A stretch of 64,000 nt of DNA from an uncultured bacterium (GCA_905216155.1 CAJMSU010000005.1:1-64000); one strand, 5' to 3'; positions 16,820 through 25,795 are shown, counted from the first letter of the stretch. Translations and numbers: made by a program. Notes: generated by a model from the sequence alone, not told the origin.

Positions 16820-17368
16820 CTAAATATTCTTATTTGTCTCAATTTCTTCTATGGAACAGTTAACTACATTAATAATATCTATTTTACCATTTAAATCTGT
16901 ATTATTTAAAATATGATGAATTGCCCTATATGGTGTAGCATGAGTTACTACTAATATACTAGCATCCTCATCATATTTTTCTTTTATATAAGAAACAAAA
17001 TCATTACATCTTTTAAATACATCTTGTATAGCCTCAACACCATCAGTAGAACAATTAAGTTTATAATCCCAATATAATTTTTGATTATATTTACTTCTAT
17101 CAACACCCTCAAGATTACCTAAATCTCTTTCTATTAATCTTTTATCTGGAATCATTTCTACTCTATCACCTATCAGAATCATTGCAGTTTCAACAGTTCT
17201 AAGAAGAGGTGACATATAACATACATCATATTTATTATTCTTAATTTTTTCTCTTAAAGCCTTGCATTGTCTTCTTCCTTTATCATTTAATTCTGCATTT
17301 TCTCTACCCTGTAATTTATTTTTACTATTCCAATCAGTTTCACCGTGTCTTACTAAAGTTATTTTCAA
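16820..17368 (-). CDS. Histidine phosphatase family protein (phosphoglycerate mutase-like)
   Basis: A 182-residue member of histidine phosphatase branch 1. The phospho-histidine motif LVRHGETDWN is at residues 4-13, the second catalytic part SPLLRTVETA near 54, the acidic RLIERDLGNLEG near 80 and VVTHATPYRAI near 142. Such enzymes remove phosphate from sugars, nucleotides or alpha-ribazole; the substrate cannot be read from sequence. The start lies two bases from the stop of the upstream propeller-like protein, so the pair is co-transcribed. Confidence 0.9.
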   Translation of the reverse strand: MKITLVRHGETDWNSKNKLQGRENAELNDKGRRQCKALREKIKNNKYDVCYMSPLLRTVETAMILIGDRVEMIPDKRLIERDLGNLEGVDRSKYNQKLYWDYKLNCSTDGVEAIQDVFKRCNDFVSYIKEKYDEDASILVVTHATPYRAIHHILNNTDLNGKIDIINVVNCSIEEIETNKNI

Positions 17369-17369
17369 T

Positions 17370-18581
17370 TTATTTTACCTCCAAAACTTTTAATGCATCA
17401 CTATATGTAATAAATTTACTCAAATATCCTTCCTTTTCATAACAAGAATATCCTACAACTAAATAATTACCATTAACAATATTAACATCCGTAAAAAAGT
17501 CTTCTGTAGAATCTCCATACTCCAAAACTTCAACTTTTTCTAAATTTGTTTTATACTTACCAATAATACCAAAGTAATCATATACCTTGTTTTTCTTATT
17601 AGAAGCCTTTTTATTATAAACACTCATATTACCAACAACAACCAAGTCATCATTATTATCTTTAATAATTTTATCAAATGATAAAAATCCTCTACCAGAA
17701 TAAACAGTATCATCAACTATATCACAATCTAAATCATATTTAACTATAATTCCATCAGTATCAAAATCACTATTAACTTTAGTACCAATAACATATATAT
17801 TATCAGAAATATTAACAGCACTTACAAATCCATTAGAATCTAAGGAATCATATGAGAAAGTATCAACTCTATCACCATCCATTGTATAAATAGAAATTAT
17901 ACCAGTACCAATAGCATCTTTACCAACAGCATATATATTATCGCCAACCATAACTAAATCATTATAACTAGCATTCTTACTACTACCATAATTAGTTTTC
18001 CACAACACTCTTCCTTGTTTATTATATTTAACTAAAACAGCACCACCTTGTTGAGAACCAAGTGTTTTATCCTCGTAAATACTCTGTCCTGAAACAATAT
18101 AACCATCATCTACTACTAAAATACTATTAAATTTAGAATTACCCATAAGTTGCAAATCTTTTTGAAATAAAATATTACCATCATTATCATATTTTACAAT
18201 AACCGCGGTAGTTACACCTTTATTACTTTCCACTTTATCTTTTTCATAATAACCAACAGAAATAATATTATTATCCCCATCAACAGATACATCTAAAAAT
18301 TCACTATTATATCCCAAATTAAATAATTTTTCCCATATTTTCTCATATTTAGAATTATATTTAGTAACTTTTGCCTTATTAATTTTCTTTTCATTGTTAT
18401 TATTAACTCCAACAGTAACATAAGAATCGTTTTTATATTCATATGAATTAATATTATCTAAATATAAAATATTATGATTTTTCTTATATTCGTGATAAAA
18501 AAACCATGAAATTTCAAATAATATTATTAAAATACATATTAATAACAATATTTTTAATACAAACAAATACTTTTTGTTCAC
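17370..18581 (-). CDS. Membrane-anchored beta-propeller-like protein
   Basis: About 403 residues with an N-terminal anchor (YLFVLKILLLICILIILFEI) and an extracytoplasmic domain made of repeated beta units: VVKYDNDGNILFQKDL, LVKYNKQGRVLWKTNYG and IIVKYDLDCDIVDDTVY, each followed by an NIYVIG/DDGYIVSG type strand. This resembles PQQ- or SBBP-type propeller blades with about six or seven units. No enzyme motif. Start: a GTG at 18581 with AAGGTGAGG at suitable spacing; another GTG nine bases upstream is too near the ribosome site. Lies after the tyrS terminator and before the phosphatase gene. Role unknown. Confidence 0.65.
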   Translation of the reverse strand: MNKKYLFVLKILLLICILIILFEISWFFYHEYKKNHNILYLDNINSYEYKNDSYVTVGVNNNNEKKINKAKVTKYNSKYEKIWEKLFNLGYNSEFLDVSVDGDNNIISVGYYEKDKVESNKGVTTAVIVKYDNDGNILFQKDLQLMGNSKFNSILVVDDGYIVSGQSIYEDKTLGSQQGGAVLVKYNKQGRVLWKTNYGSSKNASYNDLVMVGDNIYAVGKDAIGTGIISIYTMDGDRVDTFSYDSLDSNGFVSAVNISDNIYVIGTKVNSDFDTDGIIVKYDLDCDIVDDTVYSGRGFLSFDKIIKDNNDDLVVVGNMSVYNKKASNKKNKVYDYFGIIGKYKTNLEKVEVLEYGDSTEDFFTDVNIVNGNYLVVGYSCYEKEGYLSKFITYSDALKVLEVK

Positions 18582-18650
18582 TATCCTCACCTTCCTTTCA
18601 TAATAATTATATCTATTTTTATTCTAACAAACATTTACAATAGAAAGAGC

Positions 18651-18689
18651 AAAAATAAAAAGAAAAATTTAAATTTAGTTTTTCTTTTT
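18651..18689 (-). terminator. Terminator of tyrS
   Basis: AAAAAGAAAAA pairs with TTTTTCTTTTT over 11 bases; on the minus strand it is followed by ATTTTTGC. It is all A-U except one G-C pair. Confidence 0.65.
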
Positions 18690-18701
18690 GTAAATTTTTG
18701 T

Positions 18702-19934
18702 CTACCTAAAAACACCAATATAATATTTCTTTTTTCCTCTTCTAATAACTATATATTTACCATCAATTGCTACCGATTTATCAACAACAAAATCTAAGTC
18801 AGTAATCTTATCTCCATTCAAACTAATTGAATTATTACTAATAAATTCACGAGCCTCTCTTTTACTTGAACATATTTTTTCATTAACAAGTAAATCAACT
18901 AAAGAAACTTCATCATTTAAAATAAATGGATCCAATCCTTTAAAGGCTTGTTCAATTTCATTAGTAGAAAGATTTTTTATATTACCACTAAATAATGAAT
19001 CACTTATCTTAACAGCTTCCAAATAAGCATCATGTCCATGCAAATCAGTAATTATCTCACGAGCTAAAGCCTTATGTGCCTCTCTTAAATGAGGATTTTC
19101 CTTATTAGATTTTTCTAATTTCTCAATTTCTTCTTTTGTTAAAAATGTAAATATTTTTAAATAATCTACAACCATTTCATCATCAACATTAATTAAATAT
19201 TGATATAATTCATAACTAGATGTTTTATTTCTATCTAACCATAATGCATTACCTTCACTTTTACCAAACTTATTTCCATATTTATCTAAAACAAGAGGCA
19301 TAGTAAAAGCATAAGCTTCCTTACCAGTTTTCTTTTTTATTAAATCAAGACCAGTAGTTATATTGCCCCATTGATCAGAACCCTCTGCTTGCATAATACA
19401 CCCCTTATTTTCATATAACCATAAAAAATCATATCCTTGTATCAATGTATATGTAAATTCAGCAAAAGTTATACCAGTATCAAGTCTTCTTCTTATAATA
19501 TCTTTGTCAAGCATATAATTAATATTTATATATTTTCCAACATCTCTTAAAAAATCAGTTAATTCATAACCCTTAAACCAATCATAATTATTAACAACTT
19601 CTGCTTTACCATCAAATATTTTTGTAACTTGATTTTTTATACCTTCTAAATTTTTATTTAACTGTTCTTTAGAAATAATCTCACGTTCTGCTGTTGGTCT
19701 AGGATCACCAATTAATCCAGTAGCTCCCCCACACAAAAGTATTGGATGATGCCCTGCTTTTGCCAAACGTCTAGCTGTAACTAAAGATGAATAATGTCCC
19801 AAATGCAAACTATCAGCAGTAGGATCAGTTCCCCAATAAAAAGTTATTTTCTCATTATTTAACTTATCTTCAATATCATCACCAGCAACATCTTTAATAA
19901 GACCTCTCCATTTTAATTCATCATATAATTTCAT
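18702..19934 (-). CDS. tyrS: Tyrosyl-tRNA synthetase
   Basis: Class I synthetase, 410 residues. YWGTDPTADSLHLGHYSSL carries the HIGH-type motif (HLGH, about residues 46-49), the Tyr pocket lies around TLIQGYDFLWLYE, and KFGKSEGNALWLD near 228 is the KMSKS-type motif. The C-terminal S4-like RNA-binding domain starts near 345 (SLVDLLVNEKICSSKREARE). GGAGG precedes the ATG. Transcription is controlled by the upstream tyrosine T-box leader. Position next to rpsD in convergent/divergent order matches Bacillus. Confidence 0.99.
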   Translation of the reverse strand: MKLYDELKWRGLIKDVAGDDIEDKLNNEKITFYWGTDPTADSLHLGHYSSLVTARRLAKAGHHPILLCGGATGLIGDPRPTAEREIISKEQLNKNLEGIKNQVTKIFDGKAEVVNNYDWFKGYELTDFLRDVGKYININYMLDKDIIRRRLDTGITFAEFTYTLIQGYDFLWLYENKGCIMQAEGSDQWGNITTGLDLIKKKTGKEAYAFTMPLVLDKYGNKFGKSEGNALWLDRNKTSSYELYQYLINVDDEMVVDYLKIFTFLTKEEIEKLEKSNKENPHLREAHKALAREIITDLHGHDAYLEAVKISDSLFSGNIKNLSTNEIEQAFKGLDPFILNDEVSLVDLLVNEKICSSKREAREFISNNSISLNGDKITDLDFVVDKSVAIDGKYIVIRRGKKKYYIGVFR

Positions 19935-19947
19935 AAAAATCCTCCTT

Positions 19948-20164
19948 CAAAATAAAAAGCTTTAACATCCTATAAGGACGAAAAAGCTCGCGGTACCACC
20001 TTAATTTATAAGTAAAACTTATACACTTTAATATCTTAACGCGATAAACGATTTTTCTCCAAATAGTGTAATTCATAAATAAATATTTTCTAGTTTTCAC
20101 CAACCACTAGATCTCTAAAAATAAAATAATTATTACTACTAATCTATTTATCAACAAAAATTAT
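19948..20164 (-). promoter_or_regulatory. Tyrosine T-box riboswitch
   Basis: The antiterminator core AAGGTGGTACCGCGAG is at about 19988-20003 on the minus strand. Stem I begins near AGAGATCTAGTGGTTGGTG, and the specifier loop reads GAATTACACT with TAC (Tyr) at 20070-20068 followed by A. The terminator AGCTTT..GTCC..GGAT..AAAGCT plus T run lies at 19950-19985. A -10 TATAAT is at 20176-20171. Uncharged tRNA-Tyr would favour read-through into tyrS. Confidence 0.93.
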
Positions 20165-20186
20165 ATTCTTATTATAACATACTTAT

Positions 20187-20218
20187 CAAAAAAAGAAGAA
20201 CTATTTTTCTTCTTTTTC
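20187..20218 (-). terminator. Terminator embedded in the end of ytxH
   Basis: AAAAAGAAGAA pairs with TTCTTCTTTTT around a six-base loop, and the 5' arm is made from the last Glu-Lys codons of ytxH, so the stop codon is in the loop. A T run follows. Confidence 0.7.
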
Positions 20219-20608
20219 TAATTTTTTAAGAACTTCTTTAGTAACCTCAATTGTTTTAGCCTTTACTTCTTCAGCTGCATCTCTTAACACTGGAGTTCCC
20301 TTATCAATTGCTAAATCAACTAATTCTTGAACTTTATCTTTTAATTCATTTCCTTTTTTCTTAGCAATTTTTAAAACTTTTTCTTTATCTAAATCATTTA
20401 ATTCTTTTTTTATTTCATCAACTTTTTTATCAAATTCTGCCTTTACATCATCTACATCTATTTCTTTAACTTTACCTACTAATTCATCTAACTTTTCTTT
20501 TAATTCTGCTCTTGTTTCACTACCTTTTTTAGGTGCAAATAAAACTCCTAGACCAGCACCAACTAAAGCTCCTCCAATGAATTTTCCTAATCCTTTTTTC
20601 TTACTCAT
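20201..20608 (-). CDS. ytxH: YtxH domain protein
   Basis: 135 residues. The N-terminus KKKGLGKFIGGALVGAGLGV-LFAPKKGSETR is the YtxH signature: a short Gly-rich membrane segment followed by the APKKGxETR motif. The rest is a highly charged Lys/Glu coiled coil. In Bacillus ytxH is a sigma-B/sigma-H linked stress gene in an operon with ytxG (DUF948). Here the start overlaps the end of the DUF948 gene by eight bases, with AAGGAGG, so coupling is expected. Function of the family is not known. Confidence 0.92.
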   Translation of the reverse strand: MSKKKGLGKFIGGALVGAGLGVLFAPKKGSETRAELKEKLDELVGKVKEIDVDDVKAEFDKKVDEIKKELNDLDKEKVLKIAKKKGNELKDKVQELVDLAIDKGTPVLRDAAEEVKAKTIEVTKEVLKKLEKEEK

Positions 20609-20891
20609 AATAATCTTCCTCCTTATCTTTCTTTTTATTAAATATTCTAGAAATCATGCCTACAACACCACTAATAACTTTATCACTTATCATGGATAAA
20701 CCATAAGATGTTTTATTAATAACAGAAAAAATTCCATTAAGTGAATTAACCTTTTCTTCTACATTATCAATTACTTTATCACATCTATCTAATATTTGAA
20801 TCAGTCTGATTCCTAAAATAATTAACACTATTAATAGTATGATACCAAATGTATATAATAACACAGGTAACCAAAAATCTAAAATTATCAT
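20601..20891 (-). CDS. ytxG: DUF948 (YtxG-like) membrane protein
   Basis: 96 residues: N-terminal membrane segment (LPVLLYTFGIILLIVLIILG), then amphipathic helix with RLIQILDRCDKVIDNVEEKVNSL and a Lys/Glu-rich end. The pattern, and the overlap with ytxH, identify a DUF948/YtxG-like protein, although it is shorter than Bacillus YtxG. GGATGGGA precedes the start. Second gene of a three-gene operon beginning with the acidic 351-residue protein. Confidence 0.75.
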   Translation of the reverse strand: MIILDFWLPVLLYTFGIILLIVLIILGIRLIQILDRCDKVIDNVEEKVNSLNGIFSVINKTSYGLSMISDKVISGVVGMISRIFNKKKDKEEDYYE

Positions 20892-20908
20892 ATAATCCCA
20901 TCCTATTC

Positions 20909-21964
20909 TTAATTTTCTTCTTCGTACATTGAATCTATTAAGTCAAATAAATTATCATCATTTTTTTCATCTTTTTCTTCTGCTGTTTTATTTGCTTTAT
21001 CTATTTCTTTTTCTATATCATCTTGTTGTACTGAAACATCATTAATAACTTGTTCCTCTTTTATATCTTTTTTTGTTTCTTCTTTTGTATCTTTATTACT
21101 ATCTATTTCATCATAATTTTCTTTTTCTCTTCTACCTGTTGCTCTTTCTTTAGTAACATCTTTATAGTCTATATTATATTCTAACCCTAAATCTTGAAAA
21201 TATTCCTCTGCATCTCCCATAGTAACTTCATGTACCTTAGGTTTTTCATCACTAGATGTTAAATCTACTAATAAATTTTTCTCTTCCCCTACATCTTCAT
21301 AGGTAGGTTCTATTTCTTTATTATCCTTTTTACTATCATCAATTCCATAAGCCTTATTTCTAACATCATCAACACTCAAATGTTCTCTTGCATAACTACT
21401 AGTAAGTCTTACTTCTCTTTTAGTTACAATTTCCTCTTTTTTATAGTTTTTATCTAAAACACCATATATAGGAGAAATTATAGGTGAAGGTTTAAAAGCC
21501 TTTTTCTCTTCATGTTTTTCATAACCACCATATTCATGAATTTTGATCTTATCATCCTGATATGAGCCATATAAAGGTTTTTCCTCATGATGAGGCCTAC
21601 TCTTACCATAAGCACTATCGAAATCTTGATGATTATTATAATTAACTTCTTCCTTTTCTATAACTTTAACTATTTCTGGTTCTTCTCTTACATAATTATC
21701 TTCTACCTTAAAATCATCTTCATCCATCATAGGAAACTTAAATTCTTCTTTTTCTTCAACTACCTCATTATATTCTTCTTCTCTAGGTTTTTCTTCTTCC
21801 TTCTTTTCTGGTAAAACCACTTTTTTAGCTATAGGTTTTTCTTCTTTTACAGTATGAATTTCTTTCCTAGGCTTTTCTTTTATTTTTTTCTTCTTTGGCT
21901 TTTCTTCTACTTCAACATATTCTTCTTCAAATAAAGCATTTTTTATCTTATCAAATACACTCAT
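20909..21964 (-). CDS. Acidic, low-complexity protein with a short conserved-looking motif
   Basis: 351 residues, extremely rich in Glu, Lys and Asp, likely disordered, without membrane segment. N-terminus MSVFDKIKNALFEEEYVEVE is an amphipathic helix. Three short blocks break the low complexity: EEFKFPMMDEDDF near 72-84, PSPIISPIYGVLDKNY near 159-174, and GDAEEYFQDLGLEYNIDYKD near 250-270 (part). Such islands are typical of scaffold proteins binding partners by short linear motifs. It heads the operon with DUF948 and YtxH membrane proteins, so it could be their cytoplasmic partner (inference). Not recognised as a named family. Confidence 0.6.
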   Translation of the reverse strand: MSVFDKIKNALFEEEYVEVEEKPKKKKIKEKPRKEIHTVKEEKPIAKKVVLPEKKEEEKPREEEYNEVVEEKEEFKFPMMDEDDFKVEDNYVREEPEIVKVIEKEEVNYNNHQDFDSAYGKSRPHHEEKPLYGSYQDDKIKIHEYGGYEKHEEKKAFKPSPIISPIYGVLDKNYKKEEIVTKREVRLTSSYAREHLSVDDVRNKAYGIDDSKKDNKEIEPTYEDVGEEKNLLVDLTSSDEKPKVHEVTMGDAEEYFQDLGLEYNIDYKDVTKERATGRREKENYDEIDSNKDTKEETKKDIKEEQVINDVSVQQDDIEKEIDKANKTAEEKDEKNDDNLFDLIDSMYEEEN

Positions 21965-21981
21965 GAGTTCACCTCTTTATT

Positions 21982-22641
21982 TTATTCAACATCAATATCA
22001 ACAGTATCTTCATCTAATTTAGATTTTTTATTATCACTATCATACTCTTTTACATAATCCAAAAAGTCATTACTACTAGATTTAGATTTAAAAATATTAA
22101 ATGTCTCTTCTTTATAACTTAAAACATTTTCACCAATTAAACTTTCTAACACTTTATCATTAAATTTAACAGATCTAAGTACATAGCAAATATTATTAAT
22201 AACACTACTTAAATATTTTTTATCAGTATATACTTCTATCTTACTATAATTAAATACAAATTCTACAAAGTATTTACCATCTACCTCATTAATTTCAACA
22301 TATCCAGTCTTATTATTATAATCTAATTTTTCTGAATAATATGCATCTTTATTAATTACATATTTATTCTTACTTTTATGATAATAACTAATAGCATCTA
22401 CATATAAATAATACTTATTATTATACTTATCTCTAAATAATGCATTATAATCATTTTTTGTAACAAATTTAAGTCCCTTCGGTACATAATATTTGTATCC
22501 TTCAAAATTAACATTATAAACATTAACTTTCTCAGATAAAATAGTATCAATATTTGTAGTAATATTATTACCTAATTGGTTTATACTACAACCTGATACT
22601 AAAAGTACCAATATAGAGAGTAAAACAATTAACTTTTTCAT
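21982..22641 (-). CDS. Lipoprotein, unknown
   Basis: 219 residues with a clear lipoprotein signal: MKKLIVLLSILVLLVSGCSI, Cys18 being the lipidated residue. The mature part alternates beta-rich stretches (VNVYNVNFEGYKYYVPKGLK) with a Ser/Asp-rich end. Located on the outer face of the membrane. AGTAGGTGAAAT precedes the ATG. It stands 17 bases upstream of the acidic protein gene on the same strand and may be the first gene of that operon. No family recognised. Confidence 0.75.
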   Translation of the reverse strand: MKKLIVLLSILVLLVSGCSINQLGNNITTNIDTILSEKVNVYNVNFEGYKYYVPKGLKFVTKNDYNALFRDKYNNKYYLYVDAISYYHKSKNKYVINKDAYYSEKLDYNNKTGYVEINEVDGKYFVEFVFNYSKIEVYTDKKYLSSVINNICYVLRSVKFNDKVLESLIGENVLSYKEETFNIFKSKSSSNDFLDYVKEYDSDNKKSKLDEDTVDIDVE

Positions 22642-22700
22642 ATTTCACCTACTCTTATTATATTATACCAAAATTTTCATAAATGTAAATTATTTTAAGA

Positions 22701-23351
22701 TTATTTACTATTTTGGACACCCATACTAGCAACAATACTATAAATTGGCATACCCATACCTGAAAATTTATCTTCATATTCTGTTGTTATAAAAGTATCA
22801 TCATCAACTACATCATTATGTAAATCAAGACTTACATCTTCTAAAACATAATTATTTTTACTAAAACTAACTAATGAATAAGTAAACAAATCCTTATTAT
22901 CTGTTCTCATATAGATACTTCCACAATTTTTAAATATATTATTATATTTTTCTAAAAATATAGAACTAGAAAGTCTTCTAAAATGATGTCTTTTCTTAGG
23001 CCATGGATCAGAAAAATTTAAATATATTCTATCTATTTCATGATCAAACACTTTATCTATTTCTAATGCATCCATTCTAATTATTAATAAATTATCTAAT
23101 TCATCATCAATCTGTGGCAAACACTTTGCAACAACACTATCATACTTTTCTATACCTATAAAATTAATATTTGAGTGCATTCTAGCATTTTCTCTAATAA
23201 ATTTACCCTTTCCCATACCAATTTCTATATATATAGGATTATTATTAGCAAATACACTACTCCATTTACCTCTATTTTTATATGGATCTTTAACTAAAAA
23301 TTTAGAATTAGCTAAGATTTCTTCTTTATTTTTTACATTTCTAAGTCTCAT
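22701..23351 (-). CDS. trmB: tRNA (guanine-N7)-methyltransferase
   Basis: SAM-dependent enzyme that forms m7G46 in tRNA, 216 residues from ATG 23351 (AAGGTGAT upstream). Visible motifs: IEIGMGKGKFI near residues 48-58 (SAM-binding loop), IGIEKYDSVVAKCL near 70-83, and the family signature LNFSDPWPKKRHHFRRL near 116-132. Its ribosome site overlaps the stop of the next upstream gene, which is the one TGA stop I found in the window. Confidence 0.97.
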   Translation of the reverse strand: MRLRNVKNKEEILANSKFLVKDPYKNRGKWSSVFANNNPIYIEIGMGKGKFIRENARMHSNINFIGIEKYDSVVAKCLPQIDDELDNLLIIRMDALEIDKVFDHEIDRIYLNFSDPWPKKRHHFRRLSSSIFLEKYNNIFKNCGSIYMRTDNKDLFTYSLVSFSKNNYVLEDVSLDLHNDVVDDDTFITTEYEDKFSGMGMPIYSIVASMGVQNSK

Positions 23352-23356
23352 AATTA

Positions 23357-24118
23357 TCACCTTTTTTTATTTTTTTGATATTCCTTTTTATCCGTTAATA
23401 ACATTTTATCTAAATAACAAATAGTATCACTATTAGCTCTTCCAACATAGTAATACTCTTTTAATTTCTTAAACTCATCCAAACTAGTATCAATATTAAG
23501 AGAAACTAATCCACAAGATATATCATATTCTTTTTCTAAAGTAACTTCAGAAAAACAAGGTATATTTTTAACTATATCTTTAATTTTAGAAATTCCTAAA
23601 TCAACCTCATTAATACTCATTTTAACACTATCAAACAAAATACAATCAATTAATTTTTCTCTATCTCTTCTCTCATCACAAATATAGTTATTATCACCAA
23701 CATACTCCTTAAAATAATTTCCCAAATCACATAAATTAATTATTTGTGAATTTAAACATTGATTAAGTATAACATAAAGCTTAGGATAATATTTAACCAA
23801 AGCTACAGCATCACACTTTTTAACTCCTCCAACTCTAAAGTTATCATCTTCTTTTTTTGATACAAAAGACTCTATAATATCATAGAGTTTTCCATTACCA
23901 TAATCAAAATTAAATGGAACCAAATCTCTACATACATCATCATTACATACTAAAATATCTTCATACGAATATTTTTCTTTTATAGAATCAATATAATTTC
24001 TAACAGATTTATCTATATTAAAACTATAAATTTTTAATTTATCAAACTCAAGTACAGGCAAATACCTTTTATTATAACTACTAGAAACATTGCCTCTAGG
24101 CAAAACAAGTTTATTCAT
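23357..24118 (-). CDS. Unknown 253-residue cytoplasmic protein
   Basis: Not recognised. ATG at 24118 follows GGACGTGAT; a longer in-frame reading upstream would overlap a divergent gene and is rejected. No signal peptide. Mixed alpha/beta composition with seven or more Cys (e.g. LVCNDDVCRDLVPF, YVILNQCLNSQ, NYICDERRDREKL). The stop is TGA within the trmB ribosome site, so translation is coupled to trmB. Length and composition give no hint of function. Confidence 0.6.
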   Translation of the reverse strand: MNKLVLPRGNVSSSYNKRYLPVLEFDKLKIYSFNIDKSVRNYIDSIKEKYSYEDILVCNDDVCRDLVPFNFDYGNGKLYDIIESFVSKKEDDNFRVGGVKKCDAVALVKYYPKLYVILNQCLNSQIINLCDLGNYFKEYVGDNNYICDERRDREKLIDCILFDSVKMSINEVDLGISKIKDIVKNIPCFSEVTLEKEYDISCGLVSLNIDTSLDEFKKLKEYYYVGRANSDTICYLDKMLLTDKKEYQKNKKR

Positions 24119-24196
24119 AATATCACGTCCTACGAATATTTTATCACATTTATAAATCAATTGCATATAATAAAACGACAAGTAAAGGAGAAAACT

Positions 24197-24394
24197 ATGA
24201 ATAATTATCCATGGCCATATATGCCACCACAAGTACCACAACAAGTACCACCATTTATTAAACCAAATAATTTAGAAGAAGAAATTATAAAATTAAAAAA
24301 TGACGTTAGAATACTAAAAGAAAGAGTATCTGCATTAGAAAAAAAGGAAAAAAATGAATACTTAAAAAAAGAAGATGGCATGTATATGATTTAA
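24197..24394 (+). CDS. Small Pro/Tyr-rich coiled-coil protein, possible spore protein
   Basis: 65 residues. N-terminus MNNYPWPYMPPQVPQQVPPF is Pro/Tyr/Trp-rich; residues 25-55 form a short coiled coil (LEEEIIKLKNDVRILKERVS). AAAGGAGA precedes the ATG. CATATAAT at 24164-24171, with CACATT 14-15 bases upstream, resembles a mother-cell sigma-E promoter (weak match). Small Pro/Tyr-rich proteins are common in spore coats, so a coat or crust role is possible, but this rests on composition only. Confidence 0.55.
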   Translation: MNNYPWPYMPPQVPQQVPPFIKPNNLEEEIIKLKNDVRILKERVSALEKKEKNEYLKKEDGMYMI

Positions 24395-24437
24395 AGCACA
24401 TTTTTTATTATAAAATTTGTGTTCTTTTTTTGTAAGA
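24395..24437 (+). terminator. Probable terminator of the small Pro/Tyr-rich gene
   Basis: GCACA pairs with TGTGT around an AT-rich internal stem, followed by a run of seven T at 24424-24430. Confidence 0.5.
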
Positions 24438-24458
24438 AATATCACAATATGGTATACT
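24430..24458 (+). promoter_or_regulatory. Promoter of the FemAB gene pair
   Basis: TTGTAA, 17 bases, TGG-extended TATACT (24453-24458). The ribosome site AAGAAGGTGAT follows. Confidence 0.7.
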
Positions 24459-24478
24459 AATTAAGAAGGTGATAATAA

Positions 24479-25795
24479 ATGTATAAATTAATAATGTTAG
24501 AAAAAACTAAATATGATAACTTTGTAAAAAAACATAAAACTAAATCTCATTTCTTACAATCATACTCATGGGGAGAATTTTCAAAATTAAAGAAAAACCT
24601 AACTCCATACTATATGGGATTAATAGATAGTAACAAAAAAATAGTCGCAACAGCTCTACTATTACAAAAAAAACTACCCATGAAACTATCTTATTTTTAT
24701 TCCCCTAGAGGATTCGTTATGGATTATGAAAATAAAGAAATAGTACAAGAGATGACAAAAAAAATCATAAATTTTGCTAAAAGCAAAAAAGCAATATTTG
24801 TAAAAATAGATCCGGATATTATTATCAATGATATAAATTACTTAAATGAATCAAAAGAACTTAATTATGATTGGAAAGAAATTTTTAATTCTTTAAAAAA
24901 AGCCGGCTTTAAACATATGGGCTTTACTAAAAATTTTGAAACTATGCAACCAAGATATTCTTTTAGAGTAGACCTAACTCAAAGTATAGAGGATATTGAA
25001 AATCACTTTTCTAAAACTACTAAACAAAGAATAAATAAAAGTCAAAAATTAAACACCATAGTAGAAATAGGTACTGAAAAAGATATAAAAGAATTTTATC
25101 ATTTAATGACACTAACTGAAACAAGAAAAGACTTTGTATCTTATAACCTTGATTATTATGAAACTTTATATGAAATATTTAATGGTAATAAAAATAGTAA
25201 AGCTACCCTATTTCTAGGAAAAGTTGATATAGATAAAACTCTAGAAGCATTTGAAAAAACATTAAAAAATATCAACAATCAAATATCAATATTACCAATA
25301 GATAATTTAAGTAAAAGTGCTAAAAACAAATTAAATGAATTAACAAGACAAAAAGATCATACCAAAGAACAAATTAAAAAATTTGAGAAATATAAAGAAC
25401 AATATGGAAATCTAGTTACATTAAGTGCTCATATGATTATTGAATATGGTGACAAAGCTTGGGTATTATATGCTGGAAATCACAATATACTAACAGATAC
25501 ATATGTAAACTATAATACATACTATGAACATCTATTGTATTGTAAAAAAGAAGGCCTAAAGATATATGATCAATTTGGTACTATTGGTGACCTATCAAAA
25601 GATAATCCAAGAATTGGGCTTCATGAATTCAAGAAAAAATTTGGTGGAGACTATGTAGAATTTATTGGAGAATTTGACTACATTATAAATAAACCAATGT
25701 ACTTTGTATTCACAAAACTTGTACCATTATATAGAAAAATAATTAAAAACAAAAGTAAAAAGGAGCTAAAACATGAAGTTAATAGAACTAAGTAA
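24479..25795 (+). CDS. FemAB family peptidoglycan bridge aminoacyltransferase 1
   Basis: 438 residues, two GNAT-like domains. FemX/FemA/MurM enzymes transfer amino acids from aminoacyl-tRNA to lipid II to build interpeptide bridges. Recognised by SHFLQSYSWGEFSKLKK near residue 24-40, YFYSPRGFVMDY near 73-84, the FVKIDPD strand, KTTKQRINKSQKL near 180, and the GLKIYDQFGTIGD and FKKKFGGDYVEFIGEFDYI end segments. Residues about 245-305 form the long helical hairpin inserted in the family. The next gene overlaps its end by 23 bases. Which amino acid is added cannot be predicted. Confidence 0.92.
   Translation: MYKLIMLEKTKYDNFVKKHKTKSHFLQSYSWGEFSKLKKNLTPYYMGLIDSNKKIVATALLLQKKLPMKLSYFYSPRGFVMDYENKEIVQEMTKKIINFAKSKKAIFVKIDPDIIINDINYLNESKELNYDWKEIFNSLKKAGFKHMGFTKNFETMQPRYSFRVDLTQSIEDIENHFSKTTKQRINKSQKLNTIVEIGTEKDIKEFYHLMTLTETRKDFVSYNLDYYETLYEIFNGNKNSKATLFLGKVDIDKTLEAFEKTLKNINNQISILPIDNLSKSAKNKLNELTRQKDHTKEQIKKFEKYKEQYGNLVTLSAHMIIEYGDKAWVLYAGNHNILTDTYVNYNTYYEHLLYCKKEGLKIYDQFGTIGDLSKDNPRIGLHEFKKKFGGDYVEFIGEFDYIINKPMYFVFTKLVPLYRKIIKNKSKKELKHEVNRTK

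Noticed and set aside
19921..20103. Possible small protein upstream of tyrS
   Set aside because: The frame lies entirely in the tyrosine T-box RNA, whose core and terminator explain the sequence.
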